Assembly (NCBI GenBank): GCA_933207985.1
Contig: OW240915.1
Span: forward strand, 278,489,953-278,553,952
Origin: Pelobates cultripes
Lineage: Eukaryota; Chordata; Amphibia; Anura; Pelobatidae
DNA: 64,000 nucleotides
Direction: 5' to 3'
Numbering within the stretch: position 1 is the stretch's first letter; each line of letters begins with the position of its first letter. The notes under the pieces were generated by a model. The model did no database searches. It saw only the letters and a program-made list of their open reading frames with translations, and was not told the origin of the DNA. Shown one piece after another: positions 12,200-21,352 of the stretch. A program made the translations under genes and the position numbers.

Positions 12200-12361
12200 T
12201 TCTATGTTTCTATAGGGACAAAGGTTTAAAAATAATATCAGGAAGTATTACTTTACTGAGAGGGTAGTGGATGCATGGAATAGCCTTCCAGCTGAAGTGG
12301 TAGAGGTTAACACAGTAAAGGAGTTTAAGCATGCGTGGGATAGGCATAAGACTATCCTAAA
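12200..12361 (+). mobile_element. LINE 3' end, left half (split by DIRS/Ngaro element)
   Basis: Translates to a non-LTR retrotransposon C terminus containing 'RVVDAWNSLPAEVVE' and 'VKEFKHAWDRHKTIL'. It breaks off after 'agactatccta' near 12361. The continuation, 'aactataagataaggccagg', appears at 16416 after the DIRS/Ngaro element. An uninterrupted copy of this junction occurs at 28545-28680. Confidence 0.65.
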
Positions 12362-12558
12362 TAGGAAGGGCATGGTCCCCTATTTAAGCCCACTATTCAC
12401 CTCCACCTGTCCCGTTTCGTTTCCTAACCGTCACTTGACTCGTGGCTCCCGTTCCGGCGTCCTCCGTGCCGTCTGGTGGTGTCCCAGCTCCGGTCTCCTG
12501 TCGCTGTCCGCCGCACGCTTGCTCTGCTTCCCGGTGCTAATGGATCCAGTGTCTGCTG

Positions 12559-14049
12559 TTGGTGGCGAAGAGGTGGTCCTGCCCGGCACTCCGGCTAGGT
12601 CTGGCACCCCTTCTCGCAGGGGGAATTCGGCTACGTCTGCCTCCTTCAGATCTTGGTCCGTCCCTCGCTGCAGAACTTCGGAGGCGTCAGATCCCGTTCC
12701 CCGCATCAGCTAGGAAGACCGAACTGTTTCGGCTGCTGCATTCCTCCTCTGCCCACGCAGTCATTGAAGAGGACGCCGGAGAAGGTCCTAGTGGCGCTGA
12801 CCCCTCTGATGTGCGCTCCATGTTGTCCTCTCTCGTGGCATCCATGGGGCAGATCACCCAGAGGTTGGACAGACTGGAGACTGCCTCTCAGGCCGAGTTG
12901 TCAACCAGCCTCCCCGCTCCAGCTCCGGCTGACACTCCCTCGTCTGGCCAGGGTAACTTATCAGGTACCATTGATACCCCTCTGGATGTCGACCCTGCTC
13001 ACATGGTCCCGGCCAATATTCGGAAGGATATCTTGGACGGCAAGGATGTGAACTTGGTTTCGCTCCTTATTGCCTCTCAAGATATCGTTGAGAACAAGAC
13101 TTATGCCTATGGGGATGTGTCAGTTGTAATCAAGGCCCGGGACCCCAGGCTTAACAGGAAGCTCTCTGTCCCGGAGTTTGTTCTGGCTTTTGGGCTTTTC
13201 AGGGACGTCCTGTGCTCGGTTTACCCAGCTAGGAGGCAGGAGTTGGACCTTTATATGCATAAGCTTGTGGACTTGGGCCACAAGTACGGTGGTACGTCTT
13301 TTTATGACTACCACCGGTCTTTCTCCGCCAAAGTGTCTGCTGCTTTCACCCAGTTTGGTGCCCGGTTGAACTGGGGTAAGCTGGACACGGAATTGTTCTG
13401 CAGACACTTTGCGGGTCTGAGGACACCAGCTTGTGCCGTCTGCTCCTCCACGTCTCACTCCACGAACCTCTGTCCTAATACGGCCGAGGCTTCCTCCGGC
13501 CTTGTTCCCTCCCCTTTCCAGCAGCCTGACAAGGTTGTCAAGGACAAACTGGGTCGCCCCATTCTCTTCCTGGGGAAGTCCCAGGTTTGTAATAATTTTA
13601 ATGCTGGTACCTGCAGTTTTAGCGCCTGTAGGCTTCTGCATGTTTGTTCTAAATGCTTCCGGGCCCATGCGCTCACCATGTGCCCCAATAAATTGTTTCC
13701 CAAACCTTACTTGACCTCTGTTAATGTGTCTGCCTTGTCGGCCTTGTTGTCCTCTCACCCATCCAGGCACTTGGTTGATTTCTTGGTCTCTGGCTTTTCG
13801 GAGGGTTTCCATACAGGCATCATACGTATGCCATCCGGTATCTTTGAGTGTAAGAACTTGCAATCGGCTCTGGCTCACCCTGAGGCGGTTGACTCTCTCA
13901 TACAACAGGAGGTCGCGGGGGGTTTTCTTCTAGGTCCTTTCCAGGCTCCGCCTTTTACTGCATGGAGGACTAACCCTATTGGTATTGTGACCGGTAAGTC
14001 CTCCATGAAGCAGAGGTTGATAGTTGATCTCTCCGGCAGCAATTCCTAG
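12559..14049 (+). CDS. Gag-like protein plus start of RT, DIRS/Ngaro element
   Basis: A 496-residue open frame, the longest in the window. The N-terminal part contains a SAP-like 'LAAELRRRQIPFPASARK' stretch (about residues 35-52). The C-terminal half has Cys/His clusters (CAVCSSTSH, then C-x4-AGTC-x4-C-x4-HVCSKC-x4-H-x4-C) expected of a nucleic-acid-binding Gag. Its last residues, 'NPIGIV' to 'RLIVDLS', are the first reverse-transcriptase motifs. The frame then stops while RT continues in the next frame, so an intact parent probably had one Gag-RT-RNase H protein. The original start may be the ATG at 12540, which opens a 58-codon frame shifted by one base and suggests a second indel near 12600-12650. 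Confidence 0.75.
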   Translation: MVAKRWSCPALRLGLAPLLAGGIRLRLPPSDLGPSLAAELRRRQIPFPASARKTELFRLLHSSSAHAVIEEDAGEGPSGADPSDVRSMLSSLVASMGQITQRLDRLETASQAELSTSLPAPAPADTPSSGQGNLSGTIDTPLDVDPAHMVPANIRKDILDGKDVNLVSLLIASQDIVENKTYAYGDVSVVIKARDPRLNRKLSVPEFVLAFGLFRDVLCSVYPARRQELDLYMHKLVDLGHKYGGTSFYDYHRSFSAKVSAAFTQFGARLNWGKLDTELFCRHFAGLRTPACAVCSSTSHSTNLCPNTAEASSGLVPSPFQQPDKVVKDKLGRPILFLGKSQVCNNFNAGTCSFSACRLLHVCSKCFRAHALTMCPNKLFPKPYLTSVNVSALSALLSSHPSRHLVDFLVSGFSEGFHTGIIRMPSGIFECKNLQSALAHPEAVDSLIQQEVAGGFLLGPFQAPPFTAWRTNPIGIVTGKSSMKQRLIVDLSGSNS

Positions 14050-15289
14050 TTTAAATTCCTTGATTCCATCTGAGGAATTTTCGCTGCAGTATGCCACGAT
14101 TGATAATGCCATTTCAACCATCCTTAAAGCCGGGGTGGGTGCCTGGCTTAGTAAAACTGACATTGTTAATGCTTTTAAGCTCTTGCCGATACACCCAACG
14201 CTCTGGCACCTGCACGGTATTAAATGGAAGGGCCAATATTACTTTTTCTCCCGGCTTACTTTTGGTTCCAAGAGTAGCCCGAAACTGTTTGACATCTTTG
14301 CTGAGACCCTGTGCTGGTTGCTCCTTAATGTCAATAGGTGTCCCGCAGTCCTCCACTACCTGGACGACTTCCTTATGATTGAGGAGAACAAGTCCCCCCC
14401 ACGTAGTCTGAAGGAAGCCTCTGCCCTTTTTGAGTTGTTGGGTGTTCCGTTGTCCGTGGACAAGACGGAAGGCCCGGACACTGTCATCACTTTCCTGGGT
14501 ATTCAGCTTGATACTGTTGCCATGCAGGCCAGTCTTCCCACGGACAAAATAGTGCACATACTCTCATCCATTGATGACTATATTCGCACTAGGTCTTGCT
14601 GCCGGAGGGAGCTACAATCTTTGCTAGGGTCATTAAATTTTGCTATGCGGATAATCCCACAGGGTCGGGCTTTTATATCTCGGCTGCTTTCCCTGTTTCC
14701 CTCTCTCCCTCATGATGATAGCCGGATCACGCTCGATGACCAAGCCACGGCGGATCTGCTCATGTGGCGGAGGTTCTTGCTCTCCTGGAATGGGAAGTGT
14801 ATGTTCCTTCCCGAGATTTCAGAGACATCACCCGCACTATGGACAGATGCAGCTGCCACTACCGGCTTCTCTGCCATTTACGATTCTGAGTGGCTTTGGG
14901 GTGCCTGGCCAGTGGAGGTCCTGGACATCGAGGGTTTTTCCACTACCTCCGCCCTATTTGAAATTTACCCCATTGTAGCGGCCGCTGTCGTTTGGGGTCG
15001 GGTGTGGTCGGGTTGTTCGATTCGCTGTTTCTCGGACAACCAGGCCACATGCCACATCGTTAATAAAGGGCGTTCTTCCTCTCTCATTATTATGAGGTTC
15101 CTCAGGAAATTGACGTGGCTGGCGGCTTGTCACCATTTCTTTCTGACTTGTGTTCACGTGCCAGGTGTCACGAATGTTGCTGCTGACAGGCTGTCTCGAT
15201 TTCAATTTCAGGCCTTCCATGCTGCTCTGCCTTCGGCCTCCCCCACTGCCACTGCTGCCCCTCCGTTTCAGGAGCTGATCATGGACTGA
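14024..15289 (+). CDS. Reverse transcriptase-RNase H, DIRS/Ngaro element
   Basis: 421-residue frame overlapping the Gag-like frame by 26 bp in another phase. It shows RT motifs 'SKTDIVNAF' (about residue 43), 'FSRLTFGSKSSPKLF' and the catalytic YLDD at residues 112-115 (near 14357). RNase H follows, with 'WTDAAATTGF', 'FSDNQA' and 'HVPGVTNVAADRLSR' supplying the acidic residues. The listed ATG lies at the break point, so translation in this copy would need a frameshift or internal start. I infer the copy is damaged by a one-base indel near 14030-14045. Confidence 0.85.
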   Translation: MISPAAIPSLNSLIPSEEFSLQYATIDNAISTILKAGVGAWLSKTDIVNAFKLLPIHPTLWHLHGIKWKGQYYFFSRLTFGSKSSPKLFDIFAETLCWLLLNVNRCPAVLHYLDDFLMIEENKSPPRSLKEASALFELLGVPLSVDKTEGPDTVITFLGIQLDTVAMQASLPTDKIVHILSSIDDYIRTRSCCRRELQSLLGSLNFAMRIIPQGRAFISRLLSLFPSLPHDDSRITLDDQATADLLMWRRFLLSWNGKCMFLPEISETSPALWTDAAATTGFSAIYDSEWLWGAWPVEVLDIEGFSTTSALFEIYPIVAAAVVWGRVWSGCSIRCFSDNQATCHIVNKGRSSSLIIMRFLRKLTWLAACHHFFLTCVHVPGVTNVAADRLSRFQFQAFHAALPSASPTATAAPPFQELIMD

Positions 15290-15294
15290 CCGCT

Positions 15295-16230
15295 TTGTTG
15301 TCTCACGGCCGTCATCTTGCCCGATTGTCTCTGTCCACTAATACACGCAGGGCTTATGACCGGGCTTTCTCCTTGTTTAGGAAGTTTTTATTGGGATATG
15401 GTATTACTGATTCTTTTGCTATGTCGACTCTGGTAGGTTTTGCTTCTTTTTGCCACCTTAAATTTGCACTTTCACATAGTACCATCAAATTGTACCTATC
15501 AGGTATACAACACCACATGTTGCTTTTATTCCCCTACAAACACAGCTTCATGTCTTCATACCAAATCAAATCTATACTTAGAGGCATACAGAAAACCGGA
15601 CACACCCCATCACATAGGAGGTTACCCATTGACATCCGATTACTACACTCCCTTTCAGACCTTTTAGATGCGGGCCCGTTTGATCCCCACACCGACCACG
15701 TTCTCAAAACAGCTATTTACCTGGCTTTTTACGGTTTTCTTAGACCACGAGAATTTACAACAACTTCCACGACCAACCTGCAATACTGCCTCAGGAAGTC
15801 TCATCTAGCTAAATTGGGGGATTATTATGTTCTAACACTTCCCCACACTAAAACCACACAGGATGGTCAAGATGTTAACATACCCTATTACCCGACAGGT
15901 AACAAATGGTGCCCAGTTAAGATCCTAGACACCTTTCTTCTGACCTATAACATACAAGCTTCCCAACCACTGCTAACTTTACATGGGTCAGTCCTTACCA
16001 CATCTAAATTTATGACTTATGTCCGATCTTTGATCACCAGGCTAGGTCTTAACCCTTCTGACTATTCTGGCCACTCTTTCAGAATAGGGGCAGCTTCCAC
16101 TGCCTCTAGCAGGAACATTCCTGTACATATAATCAAAGCCCTAGGTCGCTGGAAGTCCTCTGCATACTCTTTGTACATACCACAACCACTACAGGAACTC
16201 AGACACGCCTTCCATACTATGTCTATGTAA
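15295..16230 (+). CDS. Tyrosine recombinase, DIRS/Ngaro element
   Basis: 311-residue frame from a TTG; the same frame stays open upstream into the RT-RNase H gene and contains no nearby ATG. It has an N-terminal SAM-like region ('NTRRAYDRAFSLFRKFL'). The catalytic set is an Arg in 'GFLRPREF' (about residues 150-152), Lys186 in 'LPHTKT', His260-x-x-Arg263 in 'GHSFRIGA', Trp286 in 'LGRWKS', and Tyr291 or Tyr294. This enzyme would join the circular cDNA to the target. It starts 5 bp after the upstream stop, so reinitiation or frameshifting is needed. All catalytic residues appear intact. Confidence 0.88.
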   Translation: MLSHGRHLARLSLSTNTRRAYDRAFSLFRKFLLGYGITDSFAMSTLVGFASFCHLKFALSHSTIKLYLSGIQHHMLLLFPYKHSFMSSYQIKSILRGIQKTGHTPSHRRLPIDIRLLHSLSDLLDAGPFDPHTDHVLKTAIYLAFYGFLRPREFTTTSTTNLQYCLRKSHLAKLGDYYVLTLPHTKTTQDGQDVNIPYYPTGNKWCPVKILDTFLLTYNIQASQPLLTLHGSVLTTSKFMTYVRSLITRLGLNPSDYSGHSFRIGAASTASSRNIPVHIIKALGRWKSSAYSLYIPQPLQELRHAFHTMSM

Positions 16231-16415
16231 TACTTGCTCTTCTCTTGTTGATTGTAATAAATTCTAGTTCGTATCTATTTTTGCCCTCTTTATTTACAGG
16301 CCTACTGCTACGTCGGTTCCGGCACACTTCAACCGACTTGCCCTCTTCTCACACCTTTGCTATACCTTCATACTCTCCTTACACTCTTGCCTCGGTTTTA
16401 TGCCCCTACCACAAC

Positions 16416-16512
16416 TATAAGATAAGGCCAGGGACTAATGAAAGTATTTAGAAAATTGGGCAGACTAGATGGGCCGAATGGTTCTTATCTGCCGTCACAT
16501 TCTATGTTTCTA
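16416..16512 (+). mobile_element. LINE 3' end, right half
   Basis: Continues the element interrupted at 12361: 'aactataagataaggccagg', 'gggcagactagatgggccga', and the terminal 'ttctatgtttctatg'. It is almost identical to 28571-28680. Confidence 0.75.
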
Positions 16513-17820
16513 TGAATAAGAAAAAATGCCCAACCATACAACTTAATATGCATTTGTCTGCCAATAGCAGACCTTTAATAATTATCTATAGATTTCGTTA
16601 AATTTCAAGCATTCTGATGTTACTCCAAGTGAAAGGGTGAGATGGTTTTGAAACTTTGTCTTCTAGCAAAAGGGTGAAATCAGTGAAGCAAATATTCAGA
16701 ATATTTTGAAATGAGTAATAAATTTGTTATACACAGCCAGATGGTGGGAACCCTGGAAAAAAATATCAATCACTGCACAGGAGGAGGAAACACGAAAAAA
16801 AAAAAAACCTGCCAAGAAACCCTCTATAGCAATGTAATTACCATGTCAACACCCATTACACAAAAATAATGCATCTGCTGTCCAAGATATCTGCACACAG
16901 GTGTGCAAAAAGATATCACAAATCACACAGCTGCAAGCATTTCTTTCTATACATTTAGAAGAAGAAGAAAAAATGATGTTTTTGCCCGTAAGGAACTTTT
17001 TACTGTTGTCTAGCATCAGGTTTTTAAATCTCTGCAAAAACACAATATAACTTGATTTAAACAGCAAGCGTATCGCCTAGCACAATGCCGTTACAGAGAC
17101 AGGTTCAAACACTTCGGCATGGCGCAGTGCAGGGGTGGAGACCTAGAGGCAGGATAGAACTGTCTGAACTTCAGCTTCATGTTTCAGACCAATTAGGACA
17201 GTAATCCCAGTGGATTTAGCAAAAAAATGCTTAATTGCAATTGAAGAAGAATTCTGTTTTAAGGGGTCTTTTTTTTTTTTTTTAAACTTTGCCATAAACT
17301 ACAGAGGACAACAAAACTAGTTCAGATCATAAGATGCTAGGAGGCTTAACCTCATCACTCCACATGTTGTAAAGGAATGGGGCTGTGTGATCTGTACCAC
17401 AGGATTGCAAAAAAAAAAAAAAAAAGACTGCAAAAATCAAATGTTGTGAAGTCTTCATGTCGATGTAATGTGCAAATTACAATCCAATATTCAATGACTT
17501 TTCCTGGCTCTCATCCTGTGTTGTGATTTCAATGTGATTACAATCCAAAACTTTTTGTGCCAGTAACGCCTCTGAAGTTAGAAATTGTTATGGACTGGAC
17601 TTAACTTCAGTCACCATTGATCACTCAATCTCAAAACCAATAGGTTAACGACAAATAAAATAAATTCATCAGGTAACAAATTGACCTGCCTGTTTCACCC
17701 CATAATCTGTTGTGTAATGATGTACACATTTTCAAATTAGACATTTAGCTAATGGTGTGTACATGAATTTGCCGTGTGTTAATTTTCACCATGTTAATTT
17801 CTTGTTACAGCGCTTGTGTT
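16513..17820. other. Unannotated stretch
   Basis: AT-rich DNA with poly-A/T runs near 16795, 17272 and 17410. No exon, RNA gene or recognisable element. Confidence 0.5.
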
Positions 17821-18348
17821 TTAAAGGGACACTACAGTCACACAAATAAACAAATAAAAACTTTAGCTTAATGAAACAGTTTTGGTGTATAGATCATACC
17901 CCTGAAGTCTAACTGCACAATTCCCTGCCATCTATGAGTTACATCACTTAGTTTATGCAGCCCTAGTCACACCTCTCTGCATGTGATGTACACAGCCTTC
18001 CTGGACACTTCCTTTAAATAGTTATCTAATGTTTACACTTCTTTTATGGCACAGTCTGTTTAAATTTAGAATTTCTTATATACAGAATTATTAATAGTTT
18101 GCTAGACCTTGCTGAAGCCTCCTGTGGGTGATTAAAGTTCAATTTACAGAGAAGAAAATAAAAGTTATAAAGAAAGTTAACATCATATTGAATTTTTCCT
18201 ATGCAGGTTGTGTGAGGTGTGGCTGAGGCTGCAAGGACAGAAACAAAAGGGAGTTAACTTCTAAATGGCAGAGAATTGAGCAATGAGACTTCAAAGGCAT
18301 GATCGTCATTAAGCTAAAGTTGTTTTGGTGACTAACGTGTCCCTTTAA
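17821..18348 (+). mobile_element. T2-type MITE, complete, AT-rich subfamily
   Basis: TTAA at 17821-17824 and 18345-18348. Ends are TTAAAGGGACACTACAGTCAC and GTGACTAACGTGTCCCTTTAA. A second inverted segment, 'tttagcttaatgaaacag' and 'attaagctaaagttgtttt', lies just inside. The interior differs from the GC-rich subfamilies. Confidence 0.8.
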
Positions 18349-19626
18349 GTTGTTATCAAAGTTTTGGTGACGTTGCTTGTAAATGTCATCAACATAAGGG
18401 GAGGAATGTGTGCTTGTAGCTTTGGTCATGGGAAAACACTACGGGTATTATCTGGGTTAATCACTAGAATAGTGTCTGCTGTGTTTTATCAAGTCCTTTT
18501 AGGTGTTTAATAAGCTAGGTGTCAGTTAGTTACGTTAATAGGTCAATAAATCATTTTGTGTCCTCAACATAAGATATAGGCACATTTCCTAACGACAACA
18601 ATAGTAAAACTGTTGGACGGTGGAATTTGATTGCTTTGACATCATTAGTGACTCCTTGGCAGCAATGTGTCAAAATTATCAAACCATAGATTACAATGTT
18701 CCCCATAATTACCAGATGTAAAGTCATGATTATATTATAGACACGGACGCTCATATTAGGCTGCAGTCTTTCTTTAAATCCCCCAGCAGCAAAGATTAAT
18801 ATTCGATTTTTAGACTATTCATCTACATCCGGACCTGGGTATTCTCCTAATTTGGAGAAAGCCGTGATGATTCCATCACAATCGATTGACTTTTTAGATG
18901 CTATGGCAACTAAGGTTCTTACAAGTGTGGCTTTTTCCAGACATTATGCTTTCCCGCTACTTGCTATAATATTTTGCACCCTGTTGCATTTGAGACATCA
19001 CTGGGGAACAGTGGTGTTGGTAGTTCTGTTGTGGTCAGCTCTGCATTGAGCAACATTTGATTCTCTCCTGTTCATCCCGGACGAAAAAACCCTCAACTGC
19101 TGGTCCATCAGAGTCTTCTTCAGTTGCTAGCGCGTCTTATTTCAGGGGACCCTGGACTATCGAGGGCACTCCGCAATCAACTCTCCAACTCCTAACAGCA
19201 GCCATTTGTTCTGACCGTTTATGGTTATGGTTTATTTTAAGTTCAGATCGGTTGCTTCAGGAACGAAAGAAAGAGGTGCGATGTCAGGTAATTAGCCTTT
19301 TATGCCTTGTGGTGTAACCTGATTGGTGGCCCTTGGTTTGTTTAGATCACATGATGTTTTTACCATGTTTTGTTCATTTTATTGTGCTTTTTCCAAATAT
19401 GTTTTCTTTGCACTGAGGGAATTAAAGAAAGAGAGCAGCCTAATACAAGACTCAATGTCTTAGACAAATATTGACTAAGCACTATTCTGTAGTAAATTGA
19501 AAACTAAATTAACAAAATTCAGCATAAAGTAATCAAGCTGTGACTAAAGTAGAGCTGGAGATTTTTTTCACATCAGCTATTTTTGGCCTATTAACTCAGA
19601 CTGACAGCACCAACACTTTTTCCAGG
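18349..19626. other. Unannotated stretch
   Basis: Contains open frames at 18852-19049 and 19057-19317 whose composition is more gene-like than the flanks ('LHLRHHWGTVVLVVLLW'). I cannot assign them. They could be a decayed retroelement fragment. Confidence 0.4.
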
Positions 19627-19811
19627 CATAGCTGCAGGGCCGGACTGGCCCACATGGATACCGGGAAATTTCCCGGTGGGCCGTCGGCACCTGGGGCCGG
19701 GCAGGCAGCTGGCTTTTCTGGCGGCCGCAGGGGGAGCTGGCCGCAGGGGGAGCAGCGCGCTACAAAGAGACCGGGGCCGGAATATGACGTCATATTCCGG
19801 CCTCAGTCTCA

Positions 19812-19891
19812 TTAACCCCTTAAGGACACATGACATGTGTGACATGTCATGACTCCCTTTTATTCAAGAAGTTTGGTCCTTAAGGGGTTAA
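19812..19891. mobile_element. 80-bp palindromic TTAA MITE
   Basis: Starts TTAACCCCTTAAGGAC and ends GTCCTTAAGGGGTTAA, a perfect inverted pair around a short core with 'acatgtgtgacatgt'. A 78-bp sister copy lies at 29537-29614. Too small to code. Confidence 0.8.
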
Positions 19892-19918
19892 GCGGCGCGC
19901 GGTGGAGCAGAGACAGAA

Positions 19919-20055
19919 CAGCCAGCTCCCCCTGCGGCCGCCAAAAGAGCTCCCTCTGCAGCCGCCAGAAGAGCCAGCTCCCCCCATGCGGCTGCCATCA
20001 GAGCTCTCCATGCAGCCGCCATCAGAGCTCCCCATGCAGCCGCCAGCACACAGGT
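19919..20055. repeat. GC-rich short tandem array
   Basis: About five units of 24-27 bp on the theme 'tgcagccgccatcagagctc', inside hAT-2. Confidence 0.7.
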
Positions 20056-20184
20056 AGCAATTATGTGTGTCAGTGTATGTGTGTCTGTGTCATTTGTGTG
20101 TGTGTGTCTCTGTCTGTGTCATGCAATGTGTGTCCGTGTCATTGTGTGCGTCTGTCTGTGTCATGGTGTGTGTGTCTCTGTCTT

Positions 20185-20350
20185 GATGATCTCAGCCAAT
20201 CCGCACTGACACAGGAAGCACCTCTAGTGACCGTCTGAGTGTCTGTCACTAGGAAGCAATGTAAACACTGCCTTTTCTCTAAAAAGTCAGTGTTTACATT
20301 GAAAAGCCTGCAGGGACAGGCTATAGACACCAGAGCCACTACATTAAGCT
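20185..20350 (+). repeat. T2-type MITE fragment, subfamily 2
   Basis: Carries 'atctcagccaatccg', then the hairpin around 'aacactgccttttctct', then 'acattaagctgtgt', inside hAT-2. The far end has been replaced by TG repeats. Confidence 0.6.
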
Positions 20351-20615
20351 GTGTGTGTGCGTGCCTGCTAGTGAGTGGGCTTGCTTGTGTGTGTGTGTGT
20401 GTGTGTGCCTGCTACTGAGTGAGCTTGTGTTTTTATGTCAATGACCTTCTGTATATCAGTGAGATTGCTTGTCTAGGAGGCTGTGTATCAATCAGCTTGT
20501 GTCAGTGAGATTGCCTGTGTCTGCATGTGGGTATGCTTACTGTATAATTAAAAATTTTACTCTGAAAGGATCAATATTTTATATTGGAAAAAGCTATATA
20601 TATATATATGTATAT

Positions 20616-21145
20616 TGTCAGGGTCCCGCGGGCGGCTGCCACGGATGCCGCCCGCGTCTTCCTCTGTGTCCCCCAGCGGCAGCATGCATGACGCTGCATG
20701 CTGGGAGACCGCCCATTTTAACAAACGCCGGGGTCAGTCACCTGACCCGGTGTTAAAGGCACAGTGCCTCAATCACAGTGGGAGGTTTAGATATCTCCCA
20801 CGTGTGATTGTTAATTCTGATTGGAAATTATCCAATCAGAATTAACCTATGGATTTAAATACTTACCTTTCCTGTTCCTCTCCGCCCTGTTGTGGTCTTT
20901 ACTTGCTAGTATTACTACTGAACTTGTGTTTCTGGTTACGTACTCTCTGGCTTGTTTATCCGACTTTGTGACTTTCTCCTACCCTTTGACCTCGGCTTGT
21001 CTATCGTTATTCTGTCTTCTGGTTCCCCTTTACTCGGCTTGTTTCCTGACTATTCTTTGTGTGCTTAGCCCGGCCACTCTAAGGTCCGGTATTGCACTTT
21101 GTGTGTGTGTGTGTGTTGGCGTGTTTGGTTCCCCAAATCGTGACA
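20616..21145 (+). mobile_element. Probable solo LTR
   Basis: 530 bp starting TGTCAGGG and ending GTGACA, with short inverted termini TGTCA and TGACA as in LTR retrotransposons. The left part is GC-rich with a 'ttaattctgattgg/ccaatcagaattaa' palindrome. A TA-rich 'ggatttaaatac' box precedes a C/T-rich stretch. The flanks (tatat, catat) match in four of five bases, so the target duplication is only tentative. The 188-residue open frame across it is not a gene. Confidence 0.5.
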
Positions 21146-21147
21146 CA

Positions 21148-21218
21148 TATTTATATATATATATATATCTATATATATATATATATATATATATAGATAT
21201 ATATATATATATATATCT
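21148..21218. repeat. (TA)n microsatellite
   Basis: About 70 bp of near-pure TA with occasional TATC interruptions, near the right end of hAT-2. Confidence 0.9.
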
Positions 21219-21352
21219 CAATCATCTAGGGTGGCAAGACATAGCCTTACATATTACATGCGACAATATATGGCGCAATGACTTATGGGACTGGCATAGG
21301 TTTTTTTTTCCCAGGGCTGCTTTGGAATCCCCAGTCCGGCCCTGCATAGCTG

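Larger units (their letters stand above)
12362..16415 (+). mobile_element. DIRS/Ngaro-like tyrosine-recombinase retrotransposon
   Basis: About 4.05 kb with the order Gag-like, reverse transcriptase, RNase H, tyrosine recombinase. No aspartic protease or DDE integrase is seen. This is the plan of YR retrotransposons, which integrate through a circular DNA intermediate and leave no target duplication. No methyltransferase domain is seen, which favours the Ngaro group over DIRS1, but that placement is an inference. Boundaries come from the interrupted LINE on either side. I did not identify the split or inverted repeats expected at the ends. The element is antisense to MRPS28. Confidence 0.85.
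19635..21344 (+). mobile_element. Non-autonomous hAT element, composite (hAT-2)
   Basis: Perfect 14-bp terminal inverted repeats (CAGGGCCGGACTGG and CCAGTCCGGCCCTG) sit inside an exact 8-bp target duplication CATAGCTG (19627-19634 and 21345-21352). The 1.7-kb interior lacks a transposase and is a patchwork of a palindromic MITE (19812-19891), a short tandem array (19919-20055), a T2 fragment (20185-20350), TG runs, a probable solo LTR (20616-21145) and a TA run. It therefore acted as a target for other insertions, or was mobilised after acquiring them. Confidence 0.9.

Noticed and set aside
13120..13905. 261-residue minus-strand open frame
   Set aside because: Antisense shadow of the Gag-like frame of the DIRS/Ngaro element; no domain and no splice context.
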